64,000 nt of DNA, from positions 1,981,001 to 2,045,000 of the forward strand of contig CAKNFJ010000001.1 of assembly GCA_930633495.1 (NCBI GenBank), in the 5' to 3' direction. A model generated the notes under the pieces. The model searched no databases. It was not told the DNA's origin and saw nothing but the letters and a program-made list of their open reading frames with translations. Source of the DNA: Hyphomicrobiales bacterium (GTDB taxonomy: Bacteria > Pseudomonadota > Alphaproteobacteria > Rhizobiales > Beijerinckiaceae). Below are positions 1 through 6,783 of this stretch, piece after piece. The first letter of the stretch is position 1; the number at the start of each line of letters is the position of its first letter. The translations under genes were made by a program, and so were the position numbers.

Positions 1-886
1 GCCCGGCGCGGATGCCATGGCCGGGCTCGCCGATCAGATGGGCGATCACACCGCGGAATTCGACCTCGGACGAGGCGTTCGACTTGTTGCCGCACTTGTC
101 CTTGAGCCGCTGGATCTGCAGGCGGTTACGCGAGCCGTCCGGCAACCAGCCCGGCACGACGAAGCAGGAGACGCCCTCCTCCGTGCGCGCCAGCGTCAGG
201 AAGACGTCGGAATGCGGGACGGAGAAGAACCATTTGTGGCCCGTGAGGGAATAGGTGCCGTCGGCATTGCGCGTCGCGACCGTCTGGGTCTGGCGTAGGT
301 CCGAGCCTCCCTGCTTCTCGGTCATCGCCATGCCGACCGTGCCGCCGCGCTTCTGCGCCGCCGGCAACGGGCGTCCATCGTAGTCGGAGGAGGTGATCAG
401 GCGACCGAACTCGGCCCAGCGCGCGGGATCGCGTTGCAGGACGGGAATCGCCGAATAGGTCATGCCGAGCGGGCAGCAGATGCCGTTCTCGCCCTGGTTC
501 CAGAGATAGGAGACCGCCGCGCGCGCCACTTGCGCGCCTTGGCGCGGCTTCGTCCAGCACAGCGAATGGAACTCGTCGCGCATGGCGAGCCCCATCAATT
601 CGTGCCAGGCCGGATGGAACTCGATCTGATCGACGCGCCGGCCCCAGCGGTCATGCGTGCGCAGTTCCGGCAGGCTGCGATTGGCCTGCCGCGCCAAATC
701 CTGCACGCGTTGAGAGCCGACATGACCGCCGACCACGCTCGCCTGCTCGCGGAACCAGCCGGCGCCGAAGGCGTCGAGGATCGGCCCCAACGCCGGATCG
801 GCCGCGAAGGCGTCGAAATCCGCCAGTGCCGGCGCCTGGTTCAGCACTTCATGCGTGTCGTAGCCGTAAGCATCGAGAGCGGTCAT
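1..886 (-). CDS. aidB: AidB-like acyl-CoA dehydrogenase (partial, C-terminus outside window)
   Basis: About 295 N-terminal residues of a flavin-dependent acyl-CoA dehydrogenase are present; the gene continues beyond base 1. The translation contains MTEKQGGSDLR and the segment TGHKWFFSVPHSD, both characteristic of the AidB/isovaleryl-CoA dehydrogenase-like branch rather than beta-oxidation enzymes. E. coli AidB is an FAD protein of the adaptive response to DNA alkylation; its exact reaction is unsettled. The ATG at 886 overlaps the TGA of the upstream TetR gene (ATGA), so the two are translationally coupled and probably one transcript. The E. coli gene is Ada-controlled; here a TetR regulator is the obvious candidate. 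An ordinary acyl-CoA dehydrogenase is the main alternative. Confidence 0.85.
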   Translation of the reverse strand, partial: MTALDAYGYDTHEVLNQAPALADFDAFAADPALGPILDAFGAGWFREQASVVGGHVGSQRVQDLARQANRSLPELRTHDRWGRRVDQIEFHPAWHELMGLAMRDEFHSLCWTKPRQGAQVARAAVSYLWNQGENGICCPLGMTYSAIPVLQRDPARWAEFGRLITSSDYDGRPLPAAQKRGGTVGMAMTEKQGGSDLRQTQTVATRNADGTYSLTGHKWFFSVPHSDVFLTLARTEEGVSCFVVPGWLPDGSRNRLQIQRLKDKCGNKSNASSEVEFRGVIAHLIGEPGHGIRAG

Positions 887-1503
887 GCGGCTTGTCCTTC
901 CGAGTCTATCAAAGCGGCGAGGGAGAGATCGGCCAGGGCAGCGGCGATCTCGCGCCCGCGCTCGGGCGTGATCGGGCGTTCGGGCGAAAGCGGGCCGATC
1001 AGGGCTTCCATGAAGCCCCCGACGATCATCGCCGCCGCGGCATCGGGATCGACCGGCCGGAACGCCCCTTCCTTTCCGCCCTCGAGCACCAGCGAGCGGA
1101 AGATGCCGGCGATCTCGCGGCGGTAGGCGAGTCGCGTCGCATCGACAGCCGGATCGGCGGGTTCGGCGATCATCGACCACGCCAGACGGCGGTTGGCGAA
1201 GGCGCGCCGGGCAAAAACCTCGACCGCCGCGGCCAGGCGTTCCGCGACAGGGGCTTCGCTCAGGGCGATCTCTCGTAACACCTTGAGCTCGCGCGCCGAG
1301 ACGGTGGCGACGATCTCGGCCATCAGCTCGGCCTTGGACGAGAAGTAGGAATAGATGCTGCCGGTCGAGACGCCGCTGGCGGAAGCCACCGCTGCAATCG
1401 AGGTCTCATGGAAGCCGACCTCCGAGACAATGCTGCGCGCCGCAGAGAGGATCGCTTGGCGCTTGCCGGCCTTGCGTGGTTGCCTCGGGACCGTCTCAGG
1501 CAT
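883..1503 (-). CDS. TetR/AcrR family transcriptional regulator
   Basis: A protein of 206 residues. The N-terminal helix-turn-helix (about residues 12-58) contains ILSAARSIVSEVGF and STGSIYSYFSSKAEL, the standard TetR DNA-binding pattern; the rest is a variable ligand-binding domain. The frame stays open to 1560, but the ATG at 1503 is preferred because it starts directly before the HTH and leaves the AT-rich palindrome at 1517-1540 outside the gene. Its stop overlaps the start of the aidB-like gene, so it very likely regulates itself and that gene. The ligand cannot be told; fatty-acyl or CoA compounds would fit the neighbour. Confidence 0.88.
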   Translation of the reverse strand: MPETVPRQPRKAGKRQAILSAARSIVSEVGFHETSIAAVASASGVSTGSIYSYFSSKAELMAEIVATVSARELKVLREIALSEAPVAERLAAAVEVFARRAFANRRLAWSMIAEPADPAVDATRLAYRREIAGIFRSLVLEGGKEGAFRPVDPDAAAAMIVGGFMEALIGPLSPERPITPERGREIAAALADLSLAALIDSEGQAA

Positions 1504-1516
1504 CGGCTCTTTCGAG

Positions 1517-1540
1517 AAATTGAATCTGAATTCAAATTTA
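1517..1540 (-). promoter_or_regulatory. Candidate TetR operator
   Basis: An AT-rich imperfect palindrome (AAATTGAAT and ATTCAAATTT around the core TGAATTCA) stands out from the GC-rich surroundings. It lies 14-37 bases upstream of the TetR start, where an autoregulatory operator and promoter would be expected. No footprint or homologous site could be compared. Confidence 0.45.
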
Positions 1541-1630
1541 ATCTGAGAGCGAATCCGCAACCCGTCAAGCAGGTGCCGCTGGCTGCCGCTTTTAAGGGAG
1601 CCATTCCGTCGCCCCGTCTCTCCACGCCGC

Positions 1631-1891
1631 TTACCCTCGAGCGGATCGAGGGAACAGAAGCTGGACGCTGCTGCTGCGGTAATAGAAATTCGGCGCCCAG
1701 CTCGGGCCGACCCGCGTCGCGATCTGCTGCTTGGGGATGCGGCGGCAGAAGTCGATTTTCCCCGCGGCCGGGTCGCGCGCCACGACGTCGAGATCGGGAT
1801 TCATCCAGAAGCGGTCGTAATAGCCCCTGGTAGGTATCGCGACTGTCTGTCCGCCGAACTCGACCTCGGTGAAAGACCGATCGATCTCCAT
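1631..1891 (-). CDS. Small hypothetical protein
   Basis: I do not recognise a family. The 86-residue protein (MEIDRSFTEVEF onward) is acidic and aromatic in its first half (RGYYDRFWMNPDLD) and has no signal peptide, membrane segment or cysteine motif. The frame opens at an ATG at 1900, but the ATG at 1891 is preferred because AAAGGA lies about 9 bases upstream of it and directly abuts the earlier ATG. It lies downstream of the OYE gene on the same strand with a gap of about 150 bases, so it could share that transcript. Codon use looks like its neighbours and the long alternative frames here lack sense, which supports it as real. Confidence 0.55.
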   Translation of the reverse strand: MEIDRSFTEVEFGGQTVAIPTRGYYDRFWMNPDLDVVARDPAAGKIDFCRRIPKQQIATRVGPSWAPNFYYRSSSVQLLFPRSARG

Positions 1892-2042
1892 CTGCGTCAT
1901 CCTTTCTGAGCCGAACCGCGCATCTGCCCGCGCGTGCCATGCTGGCCGCCAGCCTCATTGTCTGAAACCGTAACGTTGAACCGTGCTCCATGGTCAGCCG
2001 GCCGGGCCATCCCGGCAGCCAGGCCGGTTCGGCCCTTCGCGC

Positions 2043-3281
2043 TCAGCCAATGGCCTTCCGCTGTCCGATCCAGCGGCAGTACTGGCGAGCGCGGCGCACC
2101 GCCTCGAACTGCGCACAGAGCAGGGCCCAGAGCGGCGAGACCTTCGGCGCCGTGCGTCGCCGGCGGCTCAGGCGCGCCAGCTGATAGCGCGCCGCCGCCA
2201 TATGGGCCGAGGAGGCGAGCGGCTTGTTCTTCCAGGTGATCGGCCTGAGAGAGGGCGCGTCCACTTTGCCGTTCCACCAGCGGCGCGGCAGCTCGGGCAC
2301 GATCGCAAGCGCGGTCGCGATCCCGGCCATGGCGACGCCGCTCGCGATGACCTTCTCCGCGACCTCGCGCCGCCTGATGCCGCCGGTGACCATGAGCGGC
2401 ATCGTCGCGACCTTGGCGATGTCGCGGGCGAATTCGAGGAAGTAAGCCTCGCGCGCCAGGGTCTGCTCGTCGCGCGCGGCGCCCATCATCGCCGGCGCTT
2501 CGTAGCTGCCGCCGGACAATTCGACGAGATCGGCGCCGAGGGGAGCCAGCATCACGACCACGGCCTGCGCATCCTCGGGCGAGAAGCCGCCGCGCTGGAA
2601 GTCGGCCGAATTGAGCTTGACCGCGACGGCGAAGCCGGGCGCGACCGCGGCGCGGACGCCGCGCACGATGTCGACGAGCAGGCGCGCGCGGTTCTCCAGG
2701 CTCCCGCCCCATCGGTCCTCCCGGCGGTTGGACAGCGGCGAGAGGAACTGGCTGAGGAGATAGCCATGCGCCGCATGGATCTCGACGCCGGTGAAGCCGG
2801 CGCGCTCGGCCAGGCGCGCCGTCTCGACGAAGCGGCGCTCGACCTCGGCGATATCGGCCTCCGTCATCGCGCGCGGCACCGGAAAACGCTTCGACTGCGC
2901 CCCGAGATCGAGCGCGATCGCCGAGGGCGCCAAGGTCTCCTGGCCGAGCCCCGCCGGCATCTGCCGCCCGGGATGGTTGATCTGCATCCAGACCTGCGCT
3001 CCGCCCGAGCGCGAGGCATCGGCCCAGGCCTTGAAGCGGTCGAGATGGCGGTCGTCTTCCAGCACCACGCCGCCGTGGCCTGTCAAGGCGCGCGCATCGA
3101 CCATCACATTGCCGGTGACGATCAGCCCGGCGCCACCCTCCGCCCAGGCCCGGTAGAGATTGACGAGCCCGGCAGAGGGCGCATGGTCGGCATCGGCCAT
3201 GTTCTCCTCCATCGCGGCCTTGGCGATGCGGTTGGGGATGACGGCGCCATTGGGCAGCGTTAGCGGCGAAAACAGGGACAT
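2043..3281 (-). CDS. NADH:flavin oxidoreductase, Old Yellow Enzyme family
   Basis: A 412-residue FMN-dependent ene-reductase of the OYE/NADH oxidase-like family, expected to reduce activated alkenes, quinones or nitro compounds with NAD(P)H in the cytoplasm. The TIM barrel is recognisable by MQINHPGRQ, GVEIHAAHGYLLSQFLSP and NRREDRWGGSLENR. The start at 3281 (MSLFSPLTLPNG) has GGAG about 11 bases upstream; the frame extends to 3341 but that extension would read through the regulatory palindrome. A divergently transcribed MerR regulator and a long-spacer promoter suggest induction by an electrophile or redox signal. The physiological substrate cannot be told. Confidence 0.9.
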   Translation of the reverse strand: MSLFSPLTLPNGAVIPNRIAKAAMEENMADADHAPSAGLVNLYRAWAEGGAGLIVTGNVMVDARALTGHGGVVLEDDRHLDRFKAWADASRSGGAQVWMQINHPGRQMPAGLGQETLAPSAIALDLGAQSKRFPVPRAMTEADIAEVERRFVETARLAERAGFTGVEIHAAHGYLLSQFLSPLSNRREDRWGGSLENRARLLVDIVRGVRAAVAPGFAVAVKLNSADFQRGGFSPEDAQAVVVMLAPLGADLVELSGGSYEAPAMMGAARDEQTLAREAYFLEFARDIAKVATMPLMVTGGIRRREVAEKVIASGVAMAGIATALAIVPELPRRWWNGKVDAPSLRPITWKNKPLASSAHMAAARYQLARLSRRRRTAPKVSPLWALLCAQFEAVRRARQYCRWIGQRKAIG

Positions 3282-3310
3282 CGGAGGTCTCCAGCAAGGA
3301 TGTTGAACGG

Positions 3311-3341
3311 ACCGTAACCTTTGAGTTAAGTTTAAGGTCAA
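3311..3341 (-). promoter_or_regulatory. MerR-type promoter with 19-bp spacer for the OYE gene
   Basis: Read on the minus strand there is a -35 TTGACC (3336-3341) and a -10 TACGGT (3311-3316) separated by 19 bases. The spacer region carries the inverted repeat ACCTT(N12)AAGGT at 3317-3338. A lengthened spacer holding a dyad is the hallmark of promoters that MerR-family activators untwist. It points at the OYE gene, and the MerR gene starts 24 bases beyond the other end. Confidence 0.7.
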
Positions 3342-3364
3342 GCGTGTTTGCCAAGGCGTGGACC

Positions 3365-3847
3365 ATGAACATCGGAGAGCTGTCGAAGCGCACCGGACTG
3401 ACGAATTCGCGCATCCGCTTCTACGAGCGCGCCGGCCTGCTGGAGACCGTCGATCGCCGCCCGAACGGCTACCGCACCTATCCGATGGAAGCAGTGCTGG
3501 TGCTCGAGGTGATCACGACCGCGCAGAAAGCGGGCTTCAGCCTCGACGAGATCCGCATGCTGTTGCCGCCCGGCCTCGACCGTTGGGATCACGCTGCGCT
3601 GATCGAGGCGCTTCGCCGAAAGGTTACGGATATCGAGTCGCTGGAAACGCGGCTGAAGCAGAGCAAGGCGCAGCTCGTCGCGCTCATCGCCGACATCGAG
3701 GCAAAGCCGGACGACATGGACTGCGCCGCCAATGCGCGCCGGGTGCTGTCGCGCGTGCTGGACGGCAGGATCAGGGACGAGGGCGTGTCGATGGGCGACG
3801 GCAGCGTGCCGGCGAAAAAAGGCCGCCGCGCGGCCGGGTCCAGTTGA
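3365..3847 (+). CDS. MerR family transcriptional regulator
   Basis: A 160-residue one-component regulator. The winged HTH at residues 1-70 (MNIGELSKRTGLTNSRIRFYERAGLL, then RRPNGYRTY) is typical of MerR, followed by a helical dimerisation region (ESLETRLKQSKAQLVALIADIE) and a short basic tail. Only one cysteine follows the coiled coil (MDCAANARR), so a classic thiolate metal site is not evident; organic or electrophile sensing is more plausible. The ATG at 3365 is chosen over 3344 because homology to the HTH begins there. It diverges from the OYE gene and should activate it from the dyad at 3317-3338. Confidence 0.9.
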   Translation: MNIGELSKRTGLTNSRIRFYERAGLLETVDRRPNGYRTYPMEAVLVLEVITTAQKAGFSLDEIRMLLPPGLDRWDHAALIEALRRKVTDIESLETRLKQSKAQLVALIADIEAKPDDMDCAANARRVLSRVLDGRIRDEGVSMGDGSVPAKKGRRAAGSS

Positions 3848-3888
3848 AACATGCCTGCCAATCGCCTGCGTTCAGAGCCAGGCGGCCG

Positions 3889-4497
3889 CTAGAACTCGAT
3901 GCCCTGCTGCGCCTTCACGCCCGCGGCGAAATGGTGCTTCACCAGCGTCATCTCGGTGACGAGGTCGGCGGCCTCGATCAGCTCCGGCTTGGCGTTGCGT
4001 CCGGTGACAACGATGTGCAGGCCCGGCCGCCGCGCGGCCAGCGTCGCCACCACATCGGCGAGCGGCAGGTAGTCGTAGCGCAGGGCGATGTTGAGCTCGT
4101 CGAGCACCAGCAACCTGATCTCCGGATCGGCCATCAGCTCCCGCGCCTTGGCGAAGGCGCGCTCGGCCGCGGCAATGTCGCGGGCCTTGTCCTGCGTCTC
4201 CCAGGTGAAGCCCTCGCCCATGCTGTGCCAGGAGACCTGATCGCCGAAGGCCTCCAGCGCCTTGCGCTCGCCGGTCGACCAGGCGCCTTTGATGAACTGC
4301 ACCACGCCAATGCGCCAGCCATGGCCGAGCGCGCGCAGGATCAGCCCGAAGGCCGCCGTCGACTTGCCCTTGCCGGGGCCGGTGTTGACGATGAGCAGTC
4401 CCTTCTCCAGCGTCTTGGAGGCGACCTCGGCGTCCTGCACCGCCTTGCGCTTCTCCATCTTCGCCTTGTGGCGGGCGGCATCTTCGGAGTCGGTCAT
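3889..4497 (-). CDS. cobO: Cob(I)yrinic acid a,c-diamide adenosyltransferase
   Basis: CobO/BtuR transfers the adenosyl group of ATP to the cobalt of cobyrinic acid diamide or other corrinoids. The 202-residue protein carries the P-loop NTGPGKGKSTAAFG (about residues 38-51) and the family segments VVQFIKGAW and VLDELNIALRYDYL. The ATG at 4497 is preferred; a GTG one codon earlier is possible. It lies 13 bases after cobU/P on the minus strand, so the two form a small operon pointing away from the riboswitch-led cluster. Confidence 0.95.
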   Translation of the reverse strand: MTDSEDAARHKAKMEKRKAVQDAEVASKTLEKGLLIVNTGPGKGKSTAAFGLILRALGHGWRIGVVQFIKGAWSTGERKALEAFGDQVSWHSMGEGFTWETQDKARDIAAAERAFAKARELMADPEIRLLVLDELNIALRYDYLPLADVVATLAARRPGLHIVVTGRNAKPELIEAADLVTEMTLVKHHFAAGVKAQQGIEF

Positions 4498-4510
4498 CAC
4501 GTCACTCGTA

Positions 4511-5023
4511 TCATTTTACTTGCATCGGCAATCCGGCGACCATGAAGACCACGCTGGCCGCCCGCGCCGCAAGCGCCTGATGCAGCCGTCCGGCCTCGTC
4601 GCGGAAGCGGCGGGCGAGCGCATTCTCCGGCACGATGCCGAGACCCACCTCGTTGCCGACCAGAACGAGCGGCGCGGAGGCGCGCTCGCAAGCCGCGATC
4701 AGGGCGGCGCGCGCGGCGGCCGTGTCACGCTCCGCAAGGATGAGGTTGGTCAGCCAAAGCGTCAGGCAATCCACCAGGATCGGCCGGCCGGCCGGTTGTG
4801 CGGCGATGGCCTCCGCAAGGTCGAGAGGCGCGTCGACCGTCTGCCAACCCATCGGCCGGCGGATGCGATGTTCGGCGATGCGCTGCCGCATCTCTTCGTC
4901 ATAGGCCTGCGCGGTGGCGATATAGGTCCAGGGCGCCGGCAGGGCCTCGATCAATGCTTCGGCATGGCGGCTCTTGCCCGAGCGCGCGCCACCGAGGACG
5001 AGGGTGAGATGGGGGATTTCCAT
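4511..5023 (-). CDS. cobU: Adenosylcobinamide kinase / adenosylcobinamide-phosphate guanylyltransferase
   Basis: A bifunctional enzyme of nucleotide-loop assembly (CobU in Salmonella, CobP in Pseudomonas denitrificans): it phosphorylates adenosylcobinamide and then attaches GMP. The 170 residues include the P-loop GGARSGKSRHAE (11-22), the switch-like WQTVDAPLDL and LVDCLTLWLTNL, and LVGNEVGLGIVP, all hallmarks of the family. It is transcribed with cobO. No cobalamin riboswitch is visible in front of it on the minus strand; the upstream region is a palindromic repeat unit. Confidence 0.95.
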   Translation of the reverse strand: MEIPHLTLVLGGARSGKSRHAEALIEALPAPWTYIATAQAYDEEMRQRIAEHRIRRPMGWQTVDAPLDLAEAIAAQPAGRPILVDCLTLWLTNLILAERDTAAARAALIAACERASAPLVLVGNEVGLGIVPENALARRFRDEAGRLHQALAARAASVVFMVAGLPMQVK

Positions 5024-5051
5024 AGCCGAGTCCTTCGTGCCGTTCTCCCGC

Positions 5052-5145
5052 CGTCATGCCCGGGCCTGGCCCGGGCATCTCTACCCGAAGAAGGGGCATG
5101 AGCCTCTTGCTGCCAGAGATTCTCGGGTCAAGCCCGAGAATGACG
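5052..5145. repeat. Two-hairpin palindromic repeat unit (CGTCAT...ATGACG)
   Basis: A 94-bp intergenic unit beginning CGTCAT and ending ATGACG. It has two hairpins: ATGCCCGGGC/GCCCGGGCAT at 5056-5078 and ATTCTCGGG/CCCGAGAAT at 5119-5141. Related units occur at 24911, 30075 and, in coding frames, inside cobN and cobG. Confidence 0.8.
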
Positions 5146-5160
5146 CGCCTGCGGCGCGCA

Positions 5161-5188
5161 TTGCATTGCACAGCGGCACGCCTAAGGC
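5161..5188 (+). promoter_or_regulatory. Possible promoter of the riboswitch-led operon
   Basis: TTGCAT at 5161-5166 and TAAGGC at 5183-5188, 16 bases apart, lie just before the riboswitch. The -10 match is modest and the start site is unproven. Confidence 0.3.
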
Positions 5189-5195
5189 TAATGAT

Positions 5196-5373
5196 CGTCG
5201 CTGACGGTGCCTCCGCAAGGAGGTGAAAAGGGAACGCGGTGCGGGCTTGCCTGCCCAATGCCGCGGCTGCCCCCGCAACTGTAAGCGGGTGTCCCTCGCC
5301 ATCGGCCACTGGAGTTCGCTCCGGGAAGGCGGTGGGGGATGTCGAACCCGTGAGCCAGGAGACCTGCCGTCGA
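5196..5373 (+). ncRNA. Cobalamin (B12) riboswitch
   Basis: The conserved landmarks of the adenosylcobalamin aptamer occur in order: GGTGCC then AAAAGGGAACGCGGTG at about 5225-5240, the core GCCCCCGCAACTGTAAGCGG (the B12 box) at about 5269-5288, CCACTGG with GGGAAGGCGG, and the 3' strand GAGCCAGGAGACCTGCC ending near 5369. It lies about 50 bases before cbtB, so adenosylcobalamin should repress cobalt import and, by read-through, the cob genes behind it. Folding and the switching mechanism were not computed. Confidence 0.95.
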
Positions 5374-5421
5374 CCCGCAGAGATCCAACCGGCTGCCGGC
5401 GGGGCGGCCACGGAGAGCCTT

Positions 5422-5598
5422 ATGAACACCGTTTCGGTTTCCACCACCCAGCTCAGCGTCTCGGAACGCGTCAAGGCAGTCGCGGCCGCGCTGATCGTCG
5501 GCGTCGCGCTGATCTACACGACCGGCTTCGCGGCCTCGACGAACGTCCACAATGCCGCGCACGATACCCGCCACGGCCTCGCCTTCCCCTGCCACTGA
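5422..5598 (+). CDS. cbtB: Cobalt transporter subunit CbtB
   Basis: A 58-residue protein with one membrane helix (about residues 20-40, AAALIVGVALIYTTGFA) and a histidine-bearing C-terminus (HNAAHDTRHGLAFPCH), the pattern of CbtB, the small subunit of a predicted B12-regulated cobalt transporter. It follows the riboswitch directly and precedes cbtA by 12 bases. The AGAG before the ATG at 5422 serves as ribosome binding site. Confidence 0.9.
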   Translation: MNTVSVSTTQLSVSERVKAVAAALIVGVALIYTTGFAASTNVHNAAHDTRHGLAFPCH

Positions 5599-5610
5599 GG
5601 GAAAGCATCC

Positions 5611-6351
5611 ATGGTTACGCGTGTTCTCACGGTCAGCATTCTGGCCGGGCTTCTGGCTGGGCTGATCGTCGCCGCCCTCCAGCATGTCACCACCACCCCG
5701 CTGATCCTCAAGGCCGAGACCTATGAGGCGGCGCTCGCCCTGAAGGCGCCGACGCTCGCCAGTTTCGACGGCGAGGCCCGGATCATTCTCGCCCACGGCC
5801 CGGCCGGTGATGCCCCCGGCCACGACCATGCCGAATGGAAGCCCCAGGACGGCCTCCAGCGCACGCTCTTCACCAGCGCGGTGACGATCGCGACCGCGAT
5901 CGGCTTCGCAGCCCTGCTGCTGGCGGGCATGATCGCGGTCGGTGACAGGATCGATCAGCGCAGCGCCCTGGTTTGGGGCGCCTGCGGCTTCCTCGCGCTC
6001 GGGCTTGCCCCGGCGATGGGGCTCGCGCCTGAATTGCCGGGCGCGGCCTCCGCCGCGCTGGAACAGCGGCAGCTCTGGTGGCTCGCGACCGTGATCGCCA
6101 CGGCGCTCGGCCTCTTCCTGTTCCTGCGCTTCGAGCAGCCCTGGCTGAAACTGCTCGCCGTCGTCGTGATCCTGCTGCCGCATGTCGTCGGCGCCCCGCA
6201 TCCGGCGGCGCCGGAGAGCAAGGTTCCGGCCGAGGTCGCCGCCCATTTCGCGGCGCTGTCGCTCGGCATCCAGGCTGCCCTCTGGCTTGCAACCGCCTTC
6301 ATGGTCGGCGTGCTCTGGCCTTGGGCAAGCCGCCGCACCGCCGCGGCTTGA
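5611..6351 (+). CDS. cbtA: Cobalt transporter subunit CbtA
   Basis: A 246-residue integral membrane protein with about five to six hydrophobic helices (first at residues 5-23; others near 90-108, 120-135, 150-170, 175-190 and 215-236) and a histidine-containing loop (GHDHAEW). Length, topology and position after the tiny CbtB match CbtA, thought to move cobalt across the inner membrane for corrin synthesis. Regulation by the upstream B12 riboswitch is expected. Experimental support for the CbtAB family is limited, so the substrate is inferred from family context. Confidence 0.9.
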   Translation: MVTRVLTVSILAGLLAGLIVAALQHVTTTPLILKAETYEAALALKAPTLASFDGEARIILAHGPAGDAPGHDHAEWKPQDGLQRTLFTSAVTIATAIGFAALLLAGMIAVGDRIDQRSALVWGACGFLALGLAPAMGLAPELPGAASAALEQRQLWWLATVIATALGLFLFLRFEQPWLKLLAVVVILLPHVVGAPHPAAPESKVPAEVAAHFAALSLGIQAALWLATAFMVGVLWPWASRRTAAA

Positions 6352-6356
6352 GGACG

Positions 6357-6375
6357 GCGGAGCCTCAGGCTCCGC
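6357..6375 (+). repeat. Small hairpin between cbtA and the DUF1636 gene
   Basis: GCGGAGC and GCTCCGC form a perfect 7-bp stem around a 5-base loop. No U-tract follows, so it is more likely a processing or stabilising structure than a terminator. Confidence 0.4.
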
Positions 6376-6389
6376 GCGAAAGGCAAGCC

Positions 6390-6779
6390 ATGTCCGAGGG
6401 CGACCTCACCATCCATGTCTGCACGGTCTGCAGACGCGCGCGCGCCGATCTCCCGGAGGGATACGACCAGCCGGGGCTGGCGCTCGCCGAGCGTCTCGCG
6501 GCGCTGCTCGCCGCAAAGGGCAGCACGATCCCCGTGCTGCCCGTCGAATGCCTCGCCGTCTGCAAGCGGCCCTGCACCGTCGCCTTCGCGGCCGACGGCA
6601 AATGGACCTATCTGATCGGCGATCTCGACACCGATACCCATCTCGACGAGATCGTCGGCGCGGCGGAGGCCTATGCCGCCAGCGCCAACGGCATCGTTCC
6701 CTGGAAAGAGCGGCCGCAGTCCTTCCGCAAGGGCGTGGTCGCGCGCGTGCCGCCTTTGCCGGCGCGCCAGCAAGGATGA
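6390..6779 (+). CDS. DUF1636 family protein (CobW-associated, ferredoxin-like)
   Basis: A 129-residue protein recognised as DUF1636, which recurs beside cobW in alphaproteobacterial cobalamin loci. Cysteines occur as HVCTVCRRA (about residues 10-17) and ECLAVCKRPC (about 54-63), reminiscent of a thioredoxin-like [2Fe-2S] ferredoxin or metal site. Its biochemical role is unknown; it could bind iron-sulfur or handle cobalt for CobW/CobN. The ATG at 6390 is preceded by AAAGG; the frame extends upstream without similarity. cobW starts four bases after its stop. Confidence 0.85.
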   Translation: MSEGDLTIHVCTVCRRARADLPEGYDQPGLALAERLAALLAAKGSTIPVLPVECLAVCKRPCTVAFAADGKWTYLIGDLDTDTHLDEIVGAAEAYAASANGIVPWKERPQSFRKGVVARVPPLPARQQG

Positions 6780-6783
6780 CATC

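Noticed and set aside
1897..3414. 505-residue minus-strand frame over the OYE gene
   Set aside because: It is out of frame with a clear OYE enzyme and is arginine/glycine/alanine rich, the normal product of a high-GC shadow frame.
3865..3886. Terminator between the convergent merR and cobO genes
   Set aside because: CGCCTG/CAGGCG gives only a 6-bp stem with a 10-base loop and no U-run in either direction.
5052..5145. CRISPR-like repeats
   Set aside because: The units are palindromic hairpins, dispersed singly, with no regular spacers and no cas genes.
5024..5195. Second cobalamin riboswitch for cobU-cobO on the minus strand
   Set aside because: No B12-box core appears on the minus strand upstream of cobU; the region is the palindromic repeat unit.
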